Of a stretch of 64,000 bases of DNA, positions 38,201 to 48,300 are shown one piece after another. This DNA is from Macropodus opercularis. Its lineage: Eukaryota > Chordata > Actinopteri > Anabantiformes > Osphronemidae. Positions within the stretch are counted from its first letter, which is position 1. The number at the start of each line of letters is the position of its first letter. A model generated the notes under the pieces. It was not told the origin of the DNA. It saw only the letters and a list, made by a program, of their open reading frames with translations, and did no database searches. Both the position numbers and the translations under genes were made by a program. The stretch covers positions 3,424,501 to 3,488,500 of the forward strand of contig CM061098.1 in assembly GCA_030770545.1 (NCBI GenBank), in the 5' to 3' direction.

Positions 38201-41200
38201 TGTTTCTAATTAAAGTATAAAATCCAGACATGGTGGAGTTAGATGCCATTTTTCAAAACCTGGTGTTTGGAGAAAGTTCTAAAGCCTTTTAGATAATACG
38301 TTCGAATTTAGAGAGGCCATCTTTGCAGGCAGATGGGCTTGGCAGGGAGTGGGAAGTGTTATGGGGGGAAATTAATGCGCATAGAAGGCTGTGTTTGCCA
38401 GACAGGGCACAGGCTCAACACCTTCTGGGTTGTGTTTGAGCAAAGCTTTGAGAGGGGTTAGAGTGTAAAGCCCTTACAACGCATTACACAGCTGATAAAG
38501 CAATCTGTGAGGAAAGTTTCCTGAAAGCTGTAGCTACTTTCCTTCTCCATGACTGTTGGCATTGCAGATTTGTCTTCTTGTTAAACACAGTCAGCTTCTT
38601 GTCATAGGGCTAACGTATGCTTGCAGCAATTACATGAAACACACCGTCTTAGCTGTGAGTGTTTGTCTAGTTTTCTCTTTGCTTGTATTTTGTTTCTATG
38701 ATCTGGCTGCGGTGGTTTTGAATAATTATTTACAAGTGAGCAAAGAGCTGCAACATACACTGGCTGGCCAATGTATTCGGTACATCTGTACGGTCTAATT
38801 CATTCCAATACAGCAGCTTTTACAATTGTAACAATTTGGTTTAAAGGTGATAATTGTATTATATATTATATTTCTAATATAATATAATGTTTCCTAATAT
38901 AGTGCATTTCAGGATGACTGCACCAGCTGCTGTGACACCAATAATAAACATAGTAGAACTGTTGCCATTCTGACCACATCAACTCAAAAGCGAAATATCA
39001 GAACCTTGTAAATGTAGAATTTATGAGTTGCTGTGTTGAATTGAATTAGACTGTACAAGAAGTGTACCTAGTATTAAAAAGTGCATATAGTGTCATGGCT
39101 TTGGTTTACTTTAGGATGAACTATTCTTTATGTATAGATTCCATGTGACCACAGGTAATGGGCGCATGTCAGGCTTTTTTAAATGAATGTATTTTTACAT
39201 TACTTTTAGAGTGAAGTATTCTTTACCTCATTTAACCCTCGTGCAGCCTTCGAGGGGTCAAAATGAAAGTAGGGGGCGCTCAAAAACCACAAGTGTTGGA
39301 TAAAACAGCCGCAGACAGACGATAAATCACAACGCGCTTTATCTAGACACACGGTTGGATGAACTTGTTCATCATAGACCCACACGTGTTCATTGCTTGG
39401 ATGTAACACCCACGAAGGCTGTTCGATCCAACCCTTGTGTGTGTTTTTGAGCTCTGAGCGTCCCCTATTTTACAGTGGGGTCGTTTTGATCCGTTTTGAT
39501 GAAAGGGTGGTTAATATGTTTTAATTTTTGTCACATTTTTTTAAGCAACAAAGGTTAATTACAATTTACATTGTAGCTCCTGTGTTTTTCTGTATCCAGT
39601 AAGCTGCCGGTTAGAAACAGTCTGATTGGCTGGGCATACAATCAGAGAACCAATGACAATGTGGCTAAGAAGGAGGAAGAGGACTGGGCCTGTCAACTCT
39701 GCACGCTCATCAACCTACCCACAGCAAAAGCCTGTGACGCCTGCTTCACTCCAAGGCCTGAGGGTGAGGAAAATGTTCTGGCTTCACAGTCTCTGAGTTT
39801 AATGGCATGACACAACGTCCTTGCTAGCAAGAGATAAAAATAATAGGAGCTGTAGATTTGCTGTTTAGCACAATGATCACATATAAAGTTGGGTAGGCTG
39901 AAGTACTTTGAAGCATGGAGCAAACGTTGAAGTGTTGATGAGACACCGCAGTCAAGCGCTGACATTTTACACTGCAAGTAATAAAGTATTATCTGTCATT
40001 TAATCGTTTTTCTCTGATTATCCTGAGTATAAATTATGGCCAGAGCGAGCTACTGCTTAAATGTCACTGTTGCATCGCTCAGTTTTAACCAGAACAGCAC
40101 ACAGAGTTAATTACTTTGTATATTTTTTATTATTTTATATCACCTTATATTTTACTCTAACATAATATCTCAATTAAAAGCACTTTGACTGAGTGTTTAA
40201 GTCGGTAAAGGATGAAACCTTAAAGTTTGGTTCTTAACACCTTCGTTTAGAAGTGTTGCTCCTAATCGTTAAACATATTCCATAAATTAGTTCTACAGAT
40301 AAAAGTATTTTTCCATATGTTTTGCATATTTACAGCTTGGACTACTGGCCACTGTGCAACACTGCTAAAACAGTGGGTGGTTAAGTGCCTTGCTCAAGGG
40401 CACATTAATGGTAGTTTGCCAGAGATGCTTATTCACAGCTCCATGCTAATGACTTTGATGTCAGGCACTATAGTTCACCATTAGTGAAAACATGTTCTTA
40501 TTTTCACACTTTTGTTATATGGGGATATATTTCACAGAATTTAGCATAAAGGTACCATCAGCACAACACACAGACATTTTTCTGAATGCACAGCACAGCA
40601 GTGTGCTGCTCGCTGGTAAATGTAATGCCAAGGAAGCCTCTTTCAGCTAACAACAACCTGTATTTTACAAGAGCAGCCAGTGCACAATCAGCTGCTGAAT
40701 GTGAAATGCGTTCGCCACTCTGGTTCTATCTCCACAGACCACAAAGACGTCATTAGCACTGAGGCATCGCCCTTCACCAGCGGATTGATTAAGTACCCCT
40801 GCAGTTCCTTCAAGAAGCCACAAGAGGAGCTCAAAGTCAACTGGAGGTCTGCATTTGGGACTTCCACCCTTGTTTTCTCTGACTTGAGCAAGAAACCAAA
40901 GCCTGTAAACTCCCCCCTCTCTTCAGCCGGCAGTCATTTGAATTCCTTGGCGGCAGAGCGAGGTTTATATAAATACAGCATCTGCCAAGGGACAACAAGT
41001 CCCAATTATGCCTCTGGTGGCTGGCAGAAGCAAAGTGCTGAGTTCTCCAATGGGGAATCACTGGCCTCCTACAGTCACCCATCCAAGAAAATGAGAATTG
41101 ATCACAGTCTCTTTCCCAGTAACAATGCTCAAAATGGAACCCCCAACTCAGGGTGAGTGAATCTTGCTTGGCTATTCATGAATAAGTTTATAATAAGAGA

Positions 41201-41977
41201 AGTTCTTTGCAACTTCAGGGAGATAAGTGGGATAAAAAAGCAATGGACTATGGAATTTTAAATGCAACATTGTTAAAAAATGTTCAGCTTGATGAATAGC
41301 TATGGTGAAATAAAAGGAACACACAATTATTACCAACACATCACGTTGCACACGGGTGAAGGGAGGTTGTTTGTTTGCTAATAAGAGCTGATGTGACAGG
41401 CATTCCTGTTTTAGATTCAATTTATTTTAAACTAATATGACTCTTTCTTTATTTCTGCCAGTGCATACAAACGAGAAGCGACAAACCGCAGTTCCTCAGT
41501 TTCTTCCAGTCCCAGTGCCCCTTGTTGTGCATCCCACGGTCGGCCAGCTGTACTCAGAGTCGTCCACAAAGAGGGGGAGAACAAGGGACGGCAGTTCTAT
41601 GTCTGTTCACTTCCCAGAGAGACCAAGTGTAACTTCTTTGAGGTGAAAATGGAAAGCAGGCCTTGTGTAGGCTGGAAACTAAATAACCTTAAATTGGTGT
41701 TTAGTACTAGCCCGATACGCAAACATTGTAACATGTTCGCATCAAATCTGAATGAGTGAAATAAAACTTAACCAACTGTCATTTTCCATTGCAGTGGGCA
41801 GACTTCCACTTCCCCTTTTGTCACCATGGGAAACGCTGTTTAATGAGGACTGTGCTGAAACTAGGACCAAACAATGGCCGGAATTTTTACACCTGCAGCT
41901 TTCAAAAGGGTAAACAGTGTGACTTTTTCCAGTGGGTAGAGAATGGACGGGGCATATCTGTCCTCCCTGGCTGTTAA
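35168..41977 (+). CDS. neil3: DNA glycosylase NEIL3 (endonuclease VIII-like 3), complete, 10 exons
   Basis: Nuclear glycosylase that removes oxidised bases, acts best on single-stranded and telomeric DNA, and unhooks interstrand crosslinks at converged forks. Exons: 35168-35272, 35348-35448, 35856-35987, 36363-36576, 37365-37439, 37730-37896, 39600-39763, 40738-41152, 41462-41642, 41795-41977; together 578 codons plus stop (human 605). It starts MVEGPGCTLNGEKIR, so after Met removal the catalytic residue is Val2, a family hallmark. H2TH motif MPGVGNIIKNEALFDSGLHP is near residues 161-180. The FPG zinc finger uses C229/C232/C251/C254. The NZF finger is W294-x-C296-x2-C299-x10-C310-x2-C313. Two GRF fingers follow (C480/H483/C506/C514 and C527/H529/C552/C560). 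All domains look intact. The N-terminal lobe is about 25 residues shorter than in mammals. Confidence 0.97.
35348..35448 (+). CDS. neil3: neil3 exon 2: glycosylase N-lobe with conserved lysine
   Basis: Acceptor TTTACAG ends at 35347; donor GTGACG begins at 35449. Contains YSGVETLGKELFMYFGPRAL, almost identical to mammalian NEIL3; Lys57 here aligns with the conserved N-lobe lysine (Lys82 in mouse numbering). Ends with a split Arg codon (AG|A). Confidence 0.95.
35856..35987 (+). CDS. neil3: neil3 exon 3: N-lobe beta-sandwich
   Basis: Acceptor ACTTTAG; donor GTAACA. Reads IHFGMNGSIRINP and later TNDIVCFFDSTVEIR, matching the NEIL3 N-lobe. Both borders split Arg codons. Confidence 0.94.
36363..36576 (+). 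CDS. neil3: neil3 exon 4: helix-two-turn-helix DNA-binding core
   Basis: Acceptor CCTGCAG; donor GTATGG. Holds SRMLCDVLLDQAVMPGVGNI and then the H2TH Asn-containing KNEALFDSGLHPAVK, the most conserved segment of the Fpg/Nei family. Confidence 0.97.
36577..37364 (+). other. neil3: neil3 intron 4, with possible retroposon tail
   Basis: 788-bp intron. Its 3' part (about 37240-37316) ends GGGCTATACAAATAAAATG, reminiscent of 3' tails of fish non-LTR retroposons and SINEs. Nothing else is recognised. Confidence 0.5.
37365..37439 (+). CDS. neil3: neil3 exon 5: helical linker after H2TH
   Basis: Acceptor ATCTCAG; reads VHQLTDEQIHHLVKMTRDF and ends FYK in phase 0. The donor GTTCGA at 37440 is far from consensus beyond the GT; the border still fits the family and the reading frame. 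Confidence 0.92.
37730..37896 (+). CDS. neil3: neil3 exon 6: FPG-type zinc finger
   Basis: Acceptor CTATTAG; donor GTAGAA. Reads CRKTGSPLYKHYKVYKRPQC, with two CxxC pairs separated by 18 residues (C229/C232, C251/C254). Ends with a split Ser codon. Confidence 0.96.
37897..39599 (+). other. neil3: neil3 intron 6, contains a piggyBac-like MITE
   Basis: 1.7-kb AT-rich intron (notably 38850-38895). It holds the TTAA-flanked foldback element at 39232-39514. No exon or RNA gene seen. Confidence 0.8.
39232..39514. mobile_element. piggyBac-type miniature inverted-repeat element
   Basis: TTAA at 39232-39235 and at 39511-39514 flank a 275-bp insert that begins CCCTCGTGCAG and ends AAAGGGTGG. TTAA duplication and CCC...GGG ends are piggyBac hallmarks. 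Subterminal arms pair imperfectly over about 60 bp: GTCAAAATGA, GGGGGCGCTC and GTGTTGGAT on the left recur as reverse complements on the right. It has no transposase and lies in neil3 intron 6. Confidence 0.7.
39600..39763 (+). CDS. neil3: neil3 exon 7: RanBP2-type (NZF) zinc finger
   Basis: Acceptor TATCCAG; donor GTGAGG. Contains DWACQLCTLINLPTAKACDA followed by CF, matching W-x-C-x2-C-x10-C-x2-C of NZF fingers, which bind ubiquitin and are linked to NEIL3 recruitment. Ends phase 1. Confidence 0.96.
39764..40737 (+). other. neil3: neil3 intron 7, with a dispersed-repeat fragment
   Basis: 974-bp intron. Around 40365-40440 it reads GGTTAAGTGCCTTGCTCAAG then GGCAC, a phrase I recall as widespread in teleost genomes. 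No exon is supported upstream of the acceptor at 40737. Confidence 0.6.
40738..41152 (+). CDS. neil3: neil3 exon 8: disordered linker
   Basis: Acceptor TCCACAG; donor GTGAGT. Largest coding exon, about 138 residues. It includes LIKYPCSSFKKPQEELKVNW and SAFGTSTLVFSDLS, which align with the human linker, then low-similarity Ser/Asn-rich sequence with HPSKKMR. Translation upstream of 40738 is intronic. Confidence 0.93.
41462..41642 (+). CDS. neil3: neil3 exon 9: first GRF zinc finger
   Basis: Acceptor CTGCCAG; donor GTGAAA. The phase-2 frame reads a Ser-rich stretch, then GRPAVLRVVHKEGENKGRQF and YVCSLPRETKCNFFE. The finger uses C480, H483, C506 and C514. GRF fingers bind single-stranded DNA in NEIL3, APE2 and TOP3A. 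Confidence 0.95.
41795..41977 (+). CDS. neil3: neil3 exon 10: second GRF zinc finger and stop
   Basis: Acceptor ATTGCAG. Reads WADFHFPFCHHGKRCLMRTV and NGRNFYTCSFQKGKQCDFFQ, ending LPGC and TAA at 41975-41977. Finger ligands C527/H529/C552/C560. The closing PGC matches human NEIL3. Confidence 0.96.
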   Translation, partial: WADFHFPFCHHGKRCLMRTVLKLGPNNGRNFYTCSFQKGKQCDFFQWVENGRGISVLPGC

Positions 41978-42027
41978 CGTGTTTAGCTAAACATTAATTC
42001 AAAATGAAACCCTGAAGTCTATCTTCA

Positions 42028-42142
42028 AATAAATGGAAAAGCATTTAAGGGACAATATTAATCAAATATGCAATTTTCATGTCCAAAGTGTGATCTAATA
42101 AAGACAAAAAAAGCTAAGGTACAGTCAAAATCAAGCAATAAA
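42028..42142 (+). terminator. neil3: neil3 polyadenylation signals (three AATAAA)
   Basis: AATAAA at 42028-42033, 42097-42102 and 42137-42142, within 165 bp of the stop. The last lies within about 12 bp of a minus-strand ATTAAA, so neil3 and aga transcripts probably meet or overlap here. Confidence 0.7.
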
Positions 42143-42153
42143 AGTTTTCTTTT

Positions 42154-42159
42154 TTTAAT
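42154..42159 (-). terminator. aga: Candidate aga polyadenylation signal (ATTAAA on the minus strand)
   Basis: TTTAAT on the plus strand reads ATTAAA on the minus strand, 83 bp after the aga stop. A second ATTAAA is at 42219-42224, very close to the stop. No canonical AATAAA was found on the minus strand here. Confidence 0.4.
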
Positions 42160-42241
42160 TATATGTTATTCATAAATTAAATTCATCAGCTCAAAATACA
42201 GCATGAAGACTGAAGTCCTTTAATTATACAACAAAGATGAT

Positions 42242-42336
42242 TTAGAAGCAGTCCACAGTTCTCAGTAGTGGTGCGTCGGACACCGAGCTTGACACCATGT
42301 AGTGGAACTGGGACAAGCCCGGGACTTTGTTACAGG
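42242..42336 (-). CDS. aga: aga exon 9: beta-chain C-terminus and stop
   Basis: Minus-strand acceptor GCTGCAG. Reads CNKVPGLSQFHYMVSSSVSD and ends RTVDCF with TAA (42244-42242). The C-terminal VDC matches the human end VDCI. Confidence 0.94.
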
Positions 42337-45300
42337 CTGCAGCTGAGATGAAAGAGAAAAGGACAGGTTACAACTGTTTACACTGCTGTCAATAAGATGA
42401 GTACTGTTAAAATGTGCTTATCTGCAAATACTGTTACAAACGTGGTTCCTTTAAAAACAGTAACCATATTAATTCAGCTGTTTTAGTATAATTCTCCAGT
42501 ACTGTAGATACAGTATTTGCACAGTTGTTAATATATACAGGTATTGGGCGTATGACAAATGGATATGACTGAAAAAGCAGGTTAAAATTAAAGGTTATCG
42601 CTTTGAGTTTTCCCACGGGAGTCGAGCCAGTTCAGCTGCCACTCTGATTTCAAAGGCTGTCATAACAAAGCGGTTCGTGGGTGGAATGGCTTGTGCTAAA
42701 GTTTTAGGGTGAAGAGGTTTAAGTATTTCTCAACTCTGAAACAAACACTTTAAAACTGATTAAGTATTCTACTCTTTGACTAATTTCAGTTATGCTATTC
42801 AGAAAAAAAAATGCAAATAAACGAAACACAAGCAAATTGAGAAAACATATTCATGAGTTTGGCAAGACAGGTGCAGCATTTAGAAACAAACACTGCAAAG
42901 TGAGAAAACAAATACGGACACAGATGGGTATGTGCTTGTCGTTGCCGTGGTGACTCATGAAGATGAATGTCTCGATCGGTGCTGTTGGAAAATGATTTTT
43001 AAGAAATTTTTTGGCTCAATTATTCAGATATTATTCTAGGTATGTTGTTCACTTGGCAGTCTCTCTGTAACCCATGTCATTGAATCTAATTGTGTTTACA
43101 ATGTGATTCTGTATTTACAAATTGTTTATTTATTGTTTTTAATGTGAAGTTGTTTGAGATTTATAATAGAATTCTGTATAAAGACTTTGACTAATACTTT
43201 TGGAGATGGGCTTCTAGACGAAATACAAAATAATCTTCAAAAATTAACTGATGGCAAATGGGCTTGAGAGTCTTAAACAATTTTTTTTTCTTCAATTGGC
43301 TGCTACTGCAGCTGAACCATCAGAAATACTTAGAACAATTTCAATCCAATGCAATTTTGGAATGTGACAGGAAGCAGTGGGGTGCAGGTTGTATTTGTGA
43401 GCCAGATCACTCACCATAATGGCCTGTTGTGTTAGCACAGATGATGGCACCAAAGAATTCTGAGTAATGCCTCTTGATTCTGGAAATGGCCGTCTTGCAG
43501 GCTGCCGAGGGATCTGCCCCGGCCCTCATCAGCTCCACAGCCAAGTAACTGTTGGCGGGATTACATGGAGAACACATGAGGCAATCTAACAAGTGCTGTC
43601 AGGGCCACTAACCAGGACGATGATAGGGATGTGCTCTCAATTATGGAGCAAGATACATTTCATGTAAATAAGATAACGTCAAGGAACACTGGTTAAAAGT
43701 GACTTGCAGATATTTACACATGCAGTTCATGGTGTCCATGTGTTCACAGCAGCACAGAATCTGTATATGGAAGGAAACTGTAGTAATGTTCTATTAGTGC
43801 ACCTTGAACCACTTGCTCTGCATGCATGCACACGCTGTTAACGCCTCTAGCCTGGGGCCAAATGCATAAACAATGTGAGACGCCAACAATTTCTAAAAAT
43901 GTTATTGTACAACATTGTAAATTGGCATGTGTGCAAACATTCTTCTGACAGGACATGTACTATTTAGTTTTGTCTCTTTTACACAATTTTGTAAAATGTC
44001 TCATTACATCTCACTACACTCTTAATAGTAACCAGTACTTCATTCATCCCAATGGGAGTATTTTTCTAAAACTGCAAGGGTTGAGGGTTCAGTGTCTTGT
44101 CCAGGCACAAGGAACCTGGGAGTTGAACCGTCGGCTCTGGGCCTTGTACAAAATGACAAACTTTTAAATCTCCAGATTGTGGGTACAGAAAGCACGTTTT
44201 ATCCCGTAAAATAACTGCTGCGTAGCATTTAAACATGGAGAATAAATAATAAATACACAGAAATCCACCCATAGCAAGGGCTTGAAAACCAGTCTCCCAG
44301 TAGTTGCAGGAAGTAAGTTAGAAAACTGATTGAAATCAACACCCCTCAGGTGCTGGGTTGTGTGTGACTAGAAATGTAAAGCTGAGTGAAACTTCAAACA
44401 GGACGCGTGCTCACCAAACTACCCAGTATACATGAAGCATAAAACACCTTGTGGGACTGACGTTCGCACAGCCTGGAAACAAACATCAGTTTTAGTGAAA
44501 GTGAGGCGTCTTCTGTGGAATGTACAAGTGACAGTTTCAGGGCAGTGTAGTCACACCTCCACTCTTTATAACAGCACTGCACTGGAAGTAATAAATTCAC
44601 ACCAGAAATTGGCTGTTTTAAAAAACCACATGTCATAGATGTCCGTATTCTCCGAAACACAATTCTGTCAGGAAAAGGGCCGCGTGCTGCACGACTCCTG
44701 ACACTCAAAGATGGAAATTAAATCCTGGTTAGGGTGCATGAAGGAGCCGGAATTTGATTAACATGTCTCATGGAATATTCAATATAACACTTGGCTGAAC
44801 TCTGAATGGATTACTGTTTATTATCAGAACCTATTTTTATACACATTGTGACTGAATAGCAAACTGTTAAGTGGATTTTAAATTATTTGTATTATTATTT
44901 TAAATATTGTAAGGATCTCCTCCTTGGAATGACTTTTTCTTTTTTAAATGTCCCAATTTAAATGTATTCCATTTGGTAGAGCAATACAGAGAAAGGTAAT
45001 AGAATTCTTTTGTTATAGAAAGAACATGAAGTACCTTGGTAGAAAACGCATCATGACATCTCCATCTCCCGTAGCAGCAGCGGCACCAGCTGAACTATCT
45101 GCATAAGCCCCTGCACCAGCAATGGGAGAATCTCCAACGCGGCTGCAGCACAGATTATTTGATTAATTCGCTAAAAAGCCCCGAATGATCGTCCTCATTT
45201 GAAGTTACTAACGCAACATTTGCTCATCTGTGACACGAACACCTACAGTACATACCCTGGAACTTTGTGAGTGAGTCCATTAGTCGATGTACCAGCGGCT

Positions 45301-48300
45301 GTATGCCCGTCTTGATCAATGGCAATCATCCCTGGTGCAAAACAACAGAAGTGGTATTGAAACATCCGTTGCCATCACATACTGTAGTTGTGTGGGAAGG
45401 TGCGTTCACACCAATGAAATTATGTTTGTTGCATTTCCACTTTATCAGTACGCGCAGCACATTTAGCACAGATGACATTAAACATCGAATGGCTCCATTC
45501 CCCCTCTTTGGCACGTTGAAACTAAAGTTGACAGGTTCATCCCACCGGTTTAAATTAAGTGATTTAATACTGAACTATGAAGCGCCTGCGGAAAGCCGCC
45601 TTCAGAGTTGGTGTTAACTGATAAAAACGTACCTATGGTGTCGTGGGAGCGCGTATTGTCCTGCCATGCTCGCCGCCTCCTCTGTTTCAGTGTCACCCTG
45701 GGCTTGTATGGTCCACAGGACTTGGAGGGATCTGGAAACACATTCTTTTGACAGAAGAAAAACACTTCATCACTGCTTACGTTTTGCCATTATCATGGGA
45801 CCTAATTACTGTAATAGAACGCAAGCCAGAGATGCCGATCTGCAGCCATGCATCTTGATTCTACTATCAGCGCTACTGTCACAGAGCGGGTGGGTTCTCC
45901 GTAATTCACAATTGGAAGTCTTGTTCCATTTGCGAGCAGAAAGACGCATGTTCCCGGTGGCCTAGCGACCATTACGCCAACAAAGCCTTTCAGTTTAATT
46001 TCCCGGTGCTGCCAAAATGTCTTTCACGCAGTTGAAAACACGTTATATTGGGAAGCAGTAAGCCTACTGTACCTGCTCCTTCGTTCTGAGCTCTGGTTAG
46101 GGTGTCACACCAGGAACAAGATGTGAATATTTTTGACAAACGGCTTTACTGTGTCTCTACCTCAGGCTGTCTACTCTGCTCTTATGAATAACTGAGTGTA
46201 CCAGCTTGACCTGCAGAGAGGTGTGAAACGTTCATCCAGTGTCTTCTGCAGCTTTGATGTTACAGGTTAGTGGAATTCTGATTAGAAGTGACTAACGGCT
46301 GGGTTCAGACAAGCTGTTATGGAGTCAGAGAAGGTAAACTGAGATGTTGTTTTCATACAGAGTGCGTCTATACCAGCATTACTTGTTATCATGCCATTAG
46401 TAAACCACAGTAGTCTGTTTATGGAAGTGTCTGTGCATTATTCATGAAGCAAAGTCTGTTATATTTTGCTTTATAAAGGTGAAGGTTAAACCCTTGGAAA
46501 ACGTAAATTTTAGTTATTAATAATGCAGGTGTAGTTGTTCTCCAGTGACCTCAGCAACAATAAGAAAGGGAAAAAGTGTTTCAAAGTAAAAGGGGGAAAA
46601 TTATACGCGTTTCATGATTCAAGCTAAGAAGCTGAGGTTGTGAACCCAGCAACACGTTTCAGCCAAATATACCGTCATTGTCATAGATTATTATTGGGGA
46701 CCAGCCTGAACAGCAGCAGTTTAGTTTAATAGTGAAGCTCCTCAGTGTCTATCAGTAGAGGATTGTCTTTGTATTCTGCAGGCGTAACTGTAAATGGTGT
46801 AAGTTTGATCAATAGGACGCTGCCTACACCCTCTGGAATGATAAGTGTTGACTTAAAAGGTAAAAAGAAATCTTAGTCTGGAGGTTTTGGGGAAGCAACG
46901 GGGGGAGTGAACAGGAGAGTTTTAAAGAATAGCAACAACTCGGCGCTGTAGGGCATCACCTCTAACACAAAAGTGGATTTTTTATGAACTACTTTAGTAT
47001 GCCTGTCAATTTTCTGGCCTAATATCAATCTTTTTGAAGCAGCGTGCCTGTAGCGCGCACAAACACACACACACACACACACCTTTCGATAATTAGGTTG
47101 GCAGTTGCCCTTCAGCCACTGGGAGAAAATATTCACAGATTTGTTGGTAGTCAGGTCTTCTGCGATGAAGCCCATGTTTTCAGCAAACACAGAAGCTATA
47201 AAGACAGAAGAAATACTTTCAGCTCAAGTTACACATTCTGGTCTACGCAGACCTGGGGTGATATTAAAGCAAAGGGTCGCAGACAAAGACGAGACTACGG
47301 GCAATTTCATCTCATTTACTGGAGGCTTGTAGATTTACCCTGTGAGTGGGGGAATCTTAAACGGCTACGGTTTCAAAACACATTCCAATAAGAACGTTGG
47401 TCTAGATGAATAAAGCCAAGTTATAAAATACAAAGTTGTCCTTTCTTTTACACATAACCCAAATTCTTTGATTCATAAGACTCTAATCATGGAACTAAAA
47501 GGTTTTACTGCTGCCTTTAAAATCTCTCAACACTCTTCTGTTGCTTTCATGAAAAAGCTAAAAGAATGATCTGCCACAGACGGCATTCACCCCTTTCACT
47601 CTACTTGAATGGATAAAACAAATTTCAGCTCAATAGTCTGCTCACAATGACCCATAACGGCAAAGTGAGTGTTCTACACAAAGACATTCTAGAAATTGGA
47701 AACTGGAGTCCACCTGTAGAAAAATAAAATGATTGAATTAGAAAAATCCCACACGTGTACATGTCCAATTATTCACACTGAAAGTCAGGGCAGAAACCAA
47801 GCCATGACGTCCAAGGGAGTCTCTGTGGACCTCCAGAAAAGCAAGTTGTGGTGAGGCACAGATAATGACAACAGCAAACAATCACTTCTAAAGCCTGAAG
47901 TCATCCCAGGAGCAAGATGGACTGCAACCATCAGGATTCTTCCCAGACCTGGCCGTCCAACCAGACAGGGGAGGATAGACGCAGCCAAGAAAAGAGAAGT
48001 TTTTCAGGTAAACCTAGTACAGAGTGGATAGAGACTCGTCCCATTTAATCTGATGGAACTAATGGGAAGATTAGAACAAACTGCTTAAATGTGCGTGTGA
48101 GAAGCCTGTAGAGACTGAATTAGGCTTTGAACACTTAGTAAATAACCAGTGGCTGTTTGGGATTTTTCATTTGGGTGACACGGAGTAGACCAGCTGGCAC
48201 TTTGTTAACCCACATACCCGATTCTCCCACCAGCAGCGTGTGGTCGGTGAGCTCCATCACGGCTCTCGCGACTCCTATGGCATTCTTGATTCTTCTCAGG

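Noticed and set aside
39415..39430. tRNA-like B-box phrase TGTTCGATCCAAC
   Set aside because: No A box or cloverleaf around it; it lies inside the arm of the piggyBac-like MITE.
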